A DNA stretch of 6,172 nt, from NCBI GenBank assembly GCA_900772235.1, contig CAAGQX010000146.1, positions 1-6,172 of the forward strand, given 5' to 3'. A program made the position numbers and the translations under genes. This document shows positions 1 to 5,955 of the stretch, piece after piece. This DNA comes from Clostridia bacterium (lineage in GTDB: Bacteria > Bacillota > Clostridia > TANB77 > CAG-508). Under the pieces are notes generated by a model. It worked only from the letters and a program-made list of their open reading frames with translations, was not told where the DNA came from and did no database searches. Positions within the stretch are counted from its first letter, which is position 1; each line of letters starts with the position of its first letter.

Positions 1-89
1 AACAATTCAATTATACTACTTGAATCACTTTTTTTCTATATTTTTTGTTTCACATCAATTGTAACACTACAAATTTTTTATTTTCAATC

Positions 90-118
90 TTTTTTTAATA
101 TTAATTTTGTATTATAAT
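90..118 (+). promoter_or_regulatory. probable promoter of htrA
   Basis: A perfect -10 hexamer TATAAT lies at 113-118. The expected -35 position (about 90-95) is only a run of T, so the -35 match is poor and the call rests on the -10 box and AT-rich surroundings. A start of transcription near 125 would leave a 40-base leader before the ATG at 165. It would also place the ATG at 120 upstream of the transcript, which supports the later start. I see no recognisable operator for the two-component regulators known to control htrA in bacilli. Confidence 0.45.
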
Positions 119-151
119 AATGAATAAAGATGTAAATAATTATTTATTGAA

Positions 152-157
152 TGGAGG
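152..157 (+). promoter_or_regulatory. ribosome binding site fixing the htrA start
   Basis: TGGAGG lies 7 bases before the ATG at 165. The in-frame ATG at 120 has no such site and sits directly behind the -10 box. The Shine-Dalgarno site itself falls inside the 45 extra bases, so the ATG at 165 is preferred and the protein is 395 residues, not 410. Confidence 0.85.
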
Positions 158-164
158 TTTTTAT

Positions 165-1352
165 ATGGACGATAATTTTTATCAAAAATTTGATGATGGA
201 AAAAATGGAAGTGGAAAATTTAAATCTTCTGTTCTAGTTCCTTTCGTATCTGGGGTTGTTGGTGCTTCTTTAGTCGTAGGAACTTGTTTTGGTGTGCCTT
301 CTATAAAAGATAAATTGCTTTCTCAAAATGATAAAGCACAAGAAACATCTTCTTCTATAACTAAAAATGATGGAGTTATTACCGAAGTTTCTCTACAAAA
401 TTATTCTGATACAGCTATCTATGCAGCAAATAAGGCATTGCCTTCTATTGTTGGAATTTCTATTTCCTACAATGTTCGTGCATTTGGTATGACTCAAACA
501 GCAGAAGCAAGTGGTTCTGGTGTAATTATAAGTGAAGATGGCTATATTCTAACAAATAACCACGTTGTTAGTTCTTCAGATTCTTCTTCTTATTACCAAG
601 TGTCTGAAGCAACAGGTATTACAGTTTCTCTTTATAACAGCGATAAAACTTATTCAGCTAAAATTGTAGGAACTGATGAGCAAACCGATTTAGCTATTAT
701 TAAAATTGATGCTGAAGGTCTAACTGCTGCTGATATTGGAGATTCAGATTCTGTAAAGGTTGGTGAATTTGTTCTTGCTGTTGGTAATCCTTTAGGTTTA
801 AAAACATCTGTTACTTCTGGTATTGTTAGTGCATTAGGTAGAGATATAACTAGTGAAGATGGTACAGTTTATCATGTAATGCAAACAGATTGTGCTATTA
901 ACTCTGGAAATAGCGGTGGTGCTTTAGTAAATAGTAATGGGCAAGTAATTGGTATTAATACTTTAAAATTATCTGGTACTGGAATAGAAGGGGTAGGATT
1001 TGCAATTCCTATAAACGACACTATTAATGTTTATAAACAGTTAATTGAAAATGGTAAGGTTTCAAGACCTTATATAGGAATTTCTGGTAGCGATTTGTCT
1101 GAAAAAATTGCTGAAAGATATAATCTACCTGTTGGAATTTATGTAGAAAGTATTTCTGAAGACTCTAACGCAAAAGATAGTGGACTTAAAAAAGGTGATG
1201 TTATAACAGCCATAAATGGAAACAAGGTTACAACGATGCAAGAATTAAATGCTATTAAGAATAAACTTCAAATAGGAGATACTGTTACTTTAACAGTTTA
1301 TAGAAGTGGTCAAGATTTAGAAATCAAAATCAAATTAACTGAAATGCCTTAA
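165..1352 (+). CDS. htrA: membrane-anchored HtrA/DegP-family serine protease with one PDZ domain
   Basis: Extracytoplasmic trypsin-like protease/chaperone of the HtrA family, which degrades misfolded secreted and membrane proteins. Numbering from the ATG at 165 (395 residues), the order is: short charged cytosolic tail (1-20), one hydrophobic anchor (about 21-45), a Ser/Thr-rich linker to about 80, protease domain (about 85-285), and one PDZ domain (about 300-392). The triad is intact: His133 in NNHVV, Asp175 in TDLAI, Ser250 in GNSGG. The PDZ part carries RPYIGI at 301-306 and GLKKGDVI near 340. Length and one-PDZ architecture match Gram-positive HtrA and DegS-type proteases rather than two-PDZ DegP. 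It appears monocistronic, with its own promoter region and terminator. The family call is firm; the paralogue (HtrA, HtrB or YyxA type) cannot be settled from sequence alone. Confidence 0.95.
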   Translation: MDDNFYQKFDDGKNGSGKFKSSVLVPFVSGVVGASLVVGTCFGVPSIKDKLLSQNDKAQETSSSITKNDGVITEVSLQNYSDTAIYAANKALPSIVGISISYNVRAFGMTQTAEASGSGVIISEDGYILTNNHVVSSSDSSSYYQVSEATGITVSLYNSDKTYSAKIVGTDEQTDLAIIKIDAEGLTAADIGDSDSVKVGEFVLAVGNPLGLKTSVTSGIVSALGRDITSEDGTVYHVMQTDCAINSGNSGGALVNSNGQVIGINTLKLSGTGIEGVGFAIPINDTINVYKQLIENGKVSRPYIGISGSDLSEKIAERYNLPVGIYVESISEDSNAKDSGLKKGDVITAINGNKVTTMQELNAIKNKLQIGDTVTLTVYRSGQDLEIKIKLTEMP

Positions 1353-1355
1353 CAT

Positions 1356-1393
1356 AAGAGGATAAGCAAATTTTTAGCTTATCCTCTTTTTTT
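1356..1393 (+). terminator. intrinsic terminator of htrA
   Basis: A perfect 12-bp stem (1356-1367 with 1377-1388) encloses a 9-base loop and runs into seven T (1387-1393), starting 4 bases after the htrA stop codon. The T tract overlaps the stop codon (1394-1392) of the convergent minus-strand gene, so the two 3' ends share bases. On the minus strand the stem is not followed by a good T run, so it looks mainly one-directional. Confidence 0.93.
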
Positions 1394-2178
1394 ATAATAT
1401 AATTGCATCCATTGTTTCTGTATAATTTGTATTTCCGTACGCAAAAACTATATATAAATGTCCTTCTTCTCCTAAAAAATATGTTTTAATATTTTCTATT
1501 AAATATTCTTCCGATCTTATATCTCTTACATAAACATTATATCCTTGGTTTGCCATAGCTTCTGCATTTACATTTTTTTCTCTCATTTGAGTTACTATTT
1601 TAGATTGTATATCTGCTTTTTTTAGACCTTTTAACTCTAGCATTTCCTCTAAACTCACTTGTTTATCATTTTCTAAATTATAATTATATGTTTGTATTGT
1701 TACTCTTTGTGGGTTACTTCCCTCTTTTATAGTACTTTTTATAACAATAGACAATATATTATTATTTACATATGATATATAGTCCACATTGTATAGTGTA
1801 TATTCTTTCCAATTGTATACAATATCTATTAGTTTTGTACCATATGTGTTTATTATTTCACTATTTATTGTTCCGAGCAGTTTCTGTTTCTTTATTTATT
1901 TTAGGCAAGTTTACATTTACACTATATTTATTTTCTTGTTCTTTTTTTAAATCATATGCTCTAGCCACTGCTTCTTCTTCGTTTTGTGAATATTCTATAT
2001 TATTAAATGCATTTTTAAATTTATTTTCTAATTCCTCTGCGCTTAAAGTCTCTTTAGACTCTTCTACTGGTTTTTTGGAATCATCGATTTTGTTCATTAC
2101 TAATATAGTTGCTGTAACTATTGCTATTACTGAAATTATGCTTATTAACAATATTATTATTTTTTTATTTTGAAACAT
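1392..2178 (-). pseudogene. membrane-anchored extracytoplasmic protein of unknown family, frameshifted
   Basis: Two minus-strand frames together read as one protein of about 261 residues. The 5' part (2178 down to 1861) starts at ATG after a good ribosome site. It has a hydrophobic anchor (residues 5-28), an acidic Lys/Glu-rich stretch (30-80) and the motif LPKIN (91-95), then leaves the frame and stops at TAG 1863-1861. The continuation is open in the +1 frame from 1895 to the TAA at 1394-1392 (INSEI, NNILS, NPQR, QVSLEEML). It has no ribosome site before its only candidate start (GTG 1787-1785). Reading 'gct c gga' with one base skipped near 1873-1875 joins the halves smoothly. The LPKIN/NNILS/VSLEEML layout resembles DUF3298/DUF4163-type extracytoplasmic domains (RsiV-like), an inference only. 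It may be a real pseudogene, an assembly error or, less likely, programmed frameshifting. Confidence 0.75.
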
Positions 2179-2185
2179 AATAATT

Positions 2186-2191
2186 CTCCTT
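2186..2191 (-). promoter_or_regulatory. ribosome binding site of the frameshifted gene
   Basis: AAGGAG (2191-2186, minus strand) lies 7 bases before the ATG at 2178-2176. An in-frame ATG also exists at 2229, but it has no such site and lies upstream of the predicted transcription start (about 2206). The shorter start also places the hydrophobic anchor directly at the N-terminus, as expected. Confidence 0.85.
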
Positions 2192-2212
2192 TTAGTAATT
2201 TTTACTTTATTT

Positions 2213-2242
2213 AGTATATCACTAAGCATACTGAAACATCAA
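2213..2242 (-). promoter_or_regulatory. promoter of the frameshifted minus-strand gene
   Basis: Minus strand: TTGATG (2242-2237), an 18-base spacer, then TATACT (2218-2213). Predicted transcription start is near 2206, giving a leader of about 28 bases to the ATG at 2178. It lies back to back with the forward promoter of clpE. Confidence 0.65.
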
Positions 2243-2250
2243 TAATTTCC

Positions 2251-2279
2251 TTGACTATTTTTCGTTTTTGCGGTATTAT
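2251..2279 (+). promoter_or_regulatory. sigma-A-type promoter of clpE-pgsA
   Basis: TTGACT (2251-2256), a 17-base spacer and TATTAT (2274-2279) give a near-consensus vegetative promoter, with a start expected near 2286 and a leader of about 38 bases. Firmicute clpE genes are often repressed by CtsR through two direct heptads of the RGTCAAA type. Here only one half-like match (AGTCAA on the minus strand) is present, and it is simply the complement of the -35 box, so CtsR control is not supported. Confidence 0.75.
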
Positions 2280-2304
2280 ATAGAATATTATTTATATAAT
2301 TTAC

Positions 2305-2310
2305 AAGGAG
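2305..2310 (+). promoter_or_regulatory. ribosome binding site of clpE, unusually distant
   Basis: AAGGAG lies 13 bases before the ATG at 2324, longer than the usual 5-9. No in-frame ATG, GTG or TTG lies closer, and an in-frame TAA at 2315-2317 excludes any earlier start. The ATG is also required to keep the first zinc-ligand pair at residues 3 and 6. The long spacing may lower translation of this gene. Confidence 0.7.
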
Positions 2311-2323
2311 ATATTAAATATTT

Positions 2324-4612
2324 ATGTTATGTTCAGTTTGTCATAAAAATATGGCTGTAATTTTTACAAAAAAAATAGATGGTGATAAAACTTCTACAGA
2401 AGGTCTTTGTTATAGTTGTGCAAAAGAGCGTGGTATTAACCCTGTAGATCTTTTATTAAAACAAGCAAATCTTTCAGAAGATGAAGTTAAAGATATGGCT
2501 GCTCAATTTGAAGATTTATTTGGTGATATAACAAACGAAATGGCAGAATCAGAATTTTCAGATGAAGAATCTTCAGAAAAAGGAATCCCTCTAGGTTCAA
2601 TTTTTTCTAATATGTTTGGCTCTAAGTCTGGAGAGCAATCTGAAAGAGCTGCTGATAATGGTCGTAAAAAAGTAAAAACAGAAAAACGCCCTAAAGAAAG
2701 AAAGAAAAGCTTTTTAGATATTTACGGAACTAATTTAACTAATAAAGCATTAAATAACAAACTTGATGCTGTTATTGGAAGAGATGCTGAAATAGAAAGA
2801 GTTATTCAAATTTTAAATAGGCGTTCTAAGAATAATCCCTGCTTAATTGGTGAGCCTGGCGTTGGTAAAACTGCTATTGCAAATGGACTTGCAATAAAAA
2901 TTGCAAATAAGCAAGTTCCTGCAAAACTTTTAAATAAGCAAGTTTATCTTTTAGATATGACTGCTATTATTGCAGGCACACAGTTTAGAGGGCAATTTGA
3001 AGGTAGAATGAAAGCAATTATAGATGAATGTAAACAAGCTCAAAATATTATTTTAGTTATTGATGAAATTCACAATATAATAGGTGCTGGAGATGGAGAA
3101 CATTCTATGAATGCAGCAAATATTTTAAAACCTTCTCTTGCAAATGGTGAAATTCAATTGGTAGGAACAACTACTTTAAAAGAATATAGAAAATATATTG
3201 AAAAAGATTCTGCTTTAGAAAGAAGATTTCAACCTGTATTGGTGGAAGAACCAAATGTTGAAGCAAGCATTGAAATTTTGAAAGGTATTAAAAAATACTA
3301 TGAAGATTTCCATAAGGTTATTATTTCTAACGATGTTATTGCACAAACAGTAAAAATGTCTGAAAAATATATTCACGATAGGTTTTTACCAGACAAAGCT
3401 ATAGACATATTAGATGAGGCTTGTTCTAAAATTAATTTAGGAAACAAAGACCTTTATGAATTGGAAGTATTAAATAATCGCTTAGCAGAAATTGCACAAG
3501 AAAAAGAAGATGCTGTTGAATCTGATTCTATTGAGGATTACCAAAAAGCAGCAGACTTAAAAACTGAGGAATGTAATATCCTAAACAGAATTGAAGAAAT
3601 TAACAAAAATTTAAAACCTGTTTATTTAACTGCTCAAGATGTTGCAGAAGTTATAGAACATACAACTAAAATACCTGTAAGTAAAATAACTGAAGCTGAA
3701 ACTCAAAAATTATTAAATTTGGAAGCTCATTTGCATAATAGAATTATTGGTCAAGACAAGGCTGTTGCTGCTGTTGCTAGAGCAATTCGTAGAAACAGAG
3801 CCGGACTTCAAAGTTCTAAAAGGCCACCTTCATTTATATTTGTTGGTCCAACTGGTGTTGGTAAAACAGAGCTTGCTAAAACTTTGGCATATGAAATGTT
3901 TGGAAGTGAAGATTCTATTATAAGAATAGATATGTCTGAATATATGGAAAGCCATTCAACTGCTAAATTAATAGGCTCTCCTCCAGGTTATGTTGGGTAT
4001 GACGATGCAGGTCAATTAACAGAAAAAGTAAAAAGAAAACCTTATTCAATTATTCTTTTAGATGAAATTGAGAAAGCACATCAAGATGTATTTAATTTAT
4101 TACTTCAAATTTTAGATGATGGTAAACTTACAGATTCACAAGGAAATACTGTTAGCTTTGAAAATACAATAATTATTATGACATCTAATGCAGGTTCTAA
4201 TTTAAATAACAATTCTATTGGTTTTGGTAAACAAACTGTAGATACTTCTAAAGTTGAAGCTGCTTTGAAGGACATTTTTAGGCCAGAATTTTTAAATAGA
4301 GTTGACGAAATAGTTGTATTTGATAGTTTAAGCAAAGAACAATTATTGGAAATTATTGATTTATTGTTAAAAGCTACATCTTCTGCTTTAGAAAATAAAG
4401 AAATTGCTTTGACTGTTTCAGATAAAGCAAAGCAATATATCTTAGATAAAGGAACAGATTTAAAATATGGTGCAAGACCACTAAGAAGAGCTATTCAAAA
4501 ACATATAGAAGATGAAATATCAGAAATGATTTTAAAAGGAGAAGTTCTACCTTCTCAAACATTAAATGTTGATTGCGTAGATGATAAATTAGTATTTAAT
4601 GTAAAACAATAG
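2324..4612 (+). CDS. clpE: ClpE-type AAA+ unfoldase of the Clp protease (Clp/HSP100)
   Basis: ATP-driven unfoldase that feeds substrates into ClpP in the cytosol. In order (762 residues): an N-terminal zinc finger with Cys3/Cys6 and Cys29/Cys32 (CSVC, CYSC), replacing the double Clp N-domain; an acidic then basic linker (about 50-128); AAA domain 1 with Walker A GEPGVGKT (176-183), Walker B LVIDE (244-248) and ERRF (299-302); a UVR-like coiled middle part (about 394-430, DYQKAA); AAA domain 2 with Walker A GPTGVGKT (508-515), Walker B LLDE (578-581), pore loop GYVG (555-558), NR (658-659) and sensor-2 GARPLRR (716-722). The ClpP-docking tripeptide is IGF (632-634). The zinc finger plus UVR arrangement is that of Firmicute ClpE. 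The protein is somewhat longer than B. subtilis ClpE (about 700), the excess lying in the linker. The domain-1 pore loop reads QFRG rather than the usual KYRG. It is transcribed with pgsA. Confidence 0.93.
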   Translation: MLCSVCHKNMAVIFTKKIDGDKTSTEGLCYSCAKERGINPVDLLLKQANLSEDEVKDMAAQFEDLFGDITNEMAESEFSDEESSEKGIPLGSIFSNMFGSKSGEQSERAADNGRKKVKTEKRPKERKKSFLDIYGTNLTNKALNNKLDAVIGRDAEIERVIQILNRRSKNNPCLIGEPGVGKTAIANGLAIKIANKQVPAKLLNKQVYLLDMTAIIAGTQFRGQFEGRMKAIIDECKQAQNIILVIDEIHNIIGAGDGEHSMNAANILKPSLANGEIQLVGTTTLKEYRKYIEKDSALERRFQPVLVEEPNVEASIEILKGIKKYYEDFHKVIISNDVIAQTVKMSEKYIHDRFLPDKAIDILDEACSKINLGNKDLYELEVLNNRLAEIAQEKEDAVESDSIEDYQKAADLKTEECNILNRIEEINKNLKPVYLTAQDVAEVIEHTTKIPVSKITEAETQKLLNLEAHLHNRIIGQDKAVAAVARAIRRNRAGLQSSKRPPSFIFVGPTGVGKTELAKTLAYEMFGSEDSIIRIDMSEYMESHSTAKLIGSPPGYVGYDDAGQLTEKVKRKPYSIILLDEIEKAHQDVFNLLLQILDDGKLTDSQGNTVSFENTIIIMTSNAGSNLNNNSIGFGKQTVDTSKVEAALKDIFRPEFLNRVDEIVVFDSLSKEQLLEIIDLLLKATSSALENKEIALTVSDKAKQYILDKGTDLKYGARPLRRAIQKHIEDEISEMILKGEVLPSQTLNVDCVDDKLVFNVKQ

Positions 4613-4616
4613 GAGG
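4611..4616 (+). promoter_or_regulatory. ribosome binding site of pgsA overlapping the clpE stop codon
   Basis: A consensus AGGAGG starts inside the clpE stop codon (TAG, 4610-4612) and lies 4 bases before the ATG at 4621. Ribosomes finishing clpE therefore cover the pgsA site, suggesting translational coupling. The spacer is slightly short. Confidence 0.85.
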
Positions 4617-4620
4617 ACTT

Positions 4621-5232
4621 ATGAAAAAATATTTTAAATATATACCAAATATTTTAACAGTTATTAGGTTTTGTTTAGTTCCAATTATAGCAACTTTGCT
4701 ATCTAAAGGAAATTACATTGGTGCAATAATTGTGTTTACAATATCTGGTATTACCGATATTTTAGATGGAACAATTGCTAGAAAATTTAATTTCATTTCA
4801 GATTTTGGCAAATTAATGGATCCTCTTGCAGATAAGGCTACTCAACTTTCTATGTTATTTATTTTAACTACTAAAAAGATTATTCCTTTTTGGATAATCA
4901 CAATTGTTGCCATAAAAGAGTTTTTAATGGTTTGCGGAGCTTCTTTCCTTTATGGAAAAGAGCTTGTAGTATCTAGTAAATGGTATGGAAAAGTTTCAAC
5001 AGTTTTGCTTTATGTTGCAATAGTAATATCTTTAGTATTAAAACAATTCGAGGGCTTAATTATAGCAAAATTTAATGTTGTAGAAAACAGTGCACCACCT
5101 TTAATATTATATATTGATAAACCAATATATTTTATAGCTATTTTAATGACGATATTTTCTCTTATAATGTACATTAAAGCATTTATAATTCAAGGATATT
5201 TTAAAAAGCAAAAAACAAATAGTAATATATAA
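4621..5232 (+). CDS. pgsA: CDP-diacylglycerol-glycerol-3-phosphate 3-phosphatidyltransferase
   Basis: Integral membrane enzyme that makes phosphatidylglycerol phosphate from CDP-diacylglycerol and glycerol-3-phosphate, the committed step to phosphatidylglycerol and cardiolipin. The full CDP-alcohol phosphotransferase signature is present: Asp46, Asp49-Gly50, Ala53-Arg54, Gly63, Asp67 and Asp71, with the standard spacing (DxxDGxxAR, eight residues, GxxxDxxxD). The opening (YIPNILTVIRF) and SSKWYGKVST near 118-126 are typical of PgsA rather than phosphatidylserine or cardiolipin synthases. Five or six membrane segments are visible (about 11-27, 31-47, 76-97, 124-140, 168-190), with a hydrophilic loop at about 141-166 between the last two. 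At 203 residues it has normal length. It is the second gene of the clpE unit, 8 bases downstream of clpE, and ends at a terminator. Specificity within the family is inferred, not proven. Confidence 0.9.
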   Translation: MKKYFKYIPNILTVIRFCLVPIIATLLSKGNYIGAIIVFTISGITDILDGTIARKFNFISDFGKLMDPLADKATQLSMLFILTTKKIIPFWIITIVAIKEFLMVCGASFLYGKELVVSSKWYGKVSTVLLYVAIVISLVLKQFEGLIIAKFNVVENSAPPLILYIDKPIYFIAILMTIFSLIMYIKAFIIQGYFKKQKTNSNI

Positions 5233-5233
5233 G

Positions 5234-5260
5234 AACTGGCTCTATATAAGAGCCAGTTTT
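5234..5260. terminator. terminator between convergent pgsA and the BofC-like gene
   Basis: A perfect 10-bp stem (5234-5243 with 5249-5258) with a 5-base loop begins right after the pgsA stop codon and ends in a short T run (5257-5260). The minus-strand gene stops at 5264-5262, and the same stem read on the minus strand is followed by a T/A-rich tail, so it probably serves both convergent units. Confidence 0.88.
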
Positions 5261-5261
5261 A

Positions 5262-5846
5262 CTATTCAAAATCTTCTATTAATTTATTTAAGTTTTTTTC
5301 CGTGTAAATTGTAATTCCATCTTTTAAACTCGATTTGTCTGCATCTGTTAAGTATTTTGTTGCTATGTCTGTGGTTTTAAGTATCTCTAGCACTTCGTCT
5401 GAAGAATTTAATGTATATATCGTTACATAGCCATCTACATCTTTAACCAAAAAATGTTCATTACAAAAATCTTCTTCCTCTCTATATAATACAACCTTTT
5501 CAGATGTAAATTCTTTTATTTCCCAATTAGGAAATTCTTTCTTTAGCATATCTTCCGTCATATTTATATATTTTGTGGTGTCTTTCATTACAGTTTCTAT
5601 CATATGATTACATTTATTATAGTATAGTTGCTGTACTATTTTTGTATTTACAGATATTTTTTCATCTTTAGTACTTGTAGGAACATCAACATTTTCTATT
5701 ATATTAGCCGTATTTACTTTTGTACCAGCTATATTTTCTCCTACTACTTCATTTTCATTGTTGTTTTCTTTTTTATATAAATATTTTCCCACAAAAAAGC
5801 CTATTACAATTGCTAAAACTAAAAATAACCAAAGTACTTTCTTCAA
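5262..5846 (-). CDS. single-pass membrane protein with BofC-like C-terminal region
   Basis: 194 residues: an N-terminal anchor (about 3-22) with a short Lys start, a polar low-complexity linker rich in Asn/Glu (25-62), and a folded part (about 63-194) expected outside the membrane. The end (about 160-194: T-D-I, KYLTDADKSSLKDGI, then an EKNLNKLIEDFE tail) resembles the BofC C-terminal domain of clostridial anchored proteins. In Bacillus, BofC restrains the SpoIVB protease during sporulation; the role of the clostridial relatives is unknown to me, so no sporulation role is claimed. Two short Cys/His motifs, CNH (79-81) and CNEH (128-131), could bind a metal, or the cysteines could form a disulfide. 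The start is TTG (5846-5844), backed by a good ribosome site; no ATG start lies near. It has its own promoter and ends at the terminator shared with pgsA. Confidence 0.8.
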   Translation of the reverse strand: MKKVLWLFLVLAIVIGFFVGKYLYKKENNNENEVVGENIAGTKVNTANIIENVDVPTSTKDEKISVNTKIVQQLYYNKCNHMIETVMKDTTKYINMTEDMLKKEFPNWEIKEFTSEKVVLYREEEDFCNEHFLVKDVDGYVTIYTLNSSDEVLEILKTTDIATKYLTDADKSSLKDGITIYTEKNLNKLIEDFE

Positions 5847-5853
5847 ATTAAAT

Positions 5854-5859
5854 CACCTT
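5854..5859 (-). promoter_or_regulatory. ribosome binding site supporting a TTG start
   Basis: AAGGTG (5859-5854, minus strand, continuing as AAGGTGAT) lies 7 bases before the TTG at 5846-5844. The spacing and the Lys-Lys-hydrophobic start of the protein support TTG as the true initiation codon. Confidence 0.82.
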
Positions 5860-5924
5860 ATGGTTATTATTGGCAAAACTATAAAAATTATTCTATAAAT
5901 TGTGCTAATTGGTTGCAGTATTGA

Positions 5925-5954
5925 AGTATACATTTTGTGGAATGTCTTTGTCAA
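5925..5954 (-). promoter_or_regulatory. sigma-A-type promoter of the BofC-like gene
   Basis: Minus strand: a perfect -35 TTGACA (5954-5949), an 18-base spacer and -10 TATACT (5930-5925). Transcription should start near 5918, leaving a leader of about 72 bases. The -35 box begins one base beyond the stop codon of the upstream Rpn-like gene, and no terminator separates the two, so some read-through from that gene is possible. Confidence 0.75.
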
Positions 5955-5955
5955 A

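Noticed and set aside
10..38. Minus-strand promoter for a gene left of the window (TATAAT at 15-10)
   Set aside because: No acceptable -35 box at 16-19 bases; the only TTGATG is 37 bases away. A lone TATAAT is expected by chance in such AT-rich DNA.
120..164. htrA starting at the ATG at 120
   Set aside because: It is just downstream of the -10 box with no ribosome site, and the good site at 152-157 points to the ATG at 165.
1785..1787. GTG as an independent start for the second half of the frameshifted gene
   Set aside because: No Shine-Dalgarno sequence at a workable distance, and the same frame is open and protein-like for about 36 codons upstream of it.
1772..2173. Open frame on the plus strand, 133 codons, hydrophobic and rich in Ser, Leu and Phe
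   Set aside because: It lies opposite the minus-strand anchored-protein gene, has no ribosome site, and its composition is what the complement of an AT-rich gene gives.
2245..2275. Possible CtsR operator before clpE
   Set aside because: Only one AGTCAA half-like match is present and it is just the complement of the -35 box; the second direct heptad at the required spacing is missing.
4105..4335. Open frame of 76 codons on the minus strand within clpE
   Set aside because: Complement of the conserved second AAA domain of clpE; no ribosome site or promoter.
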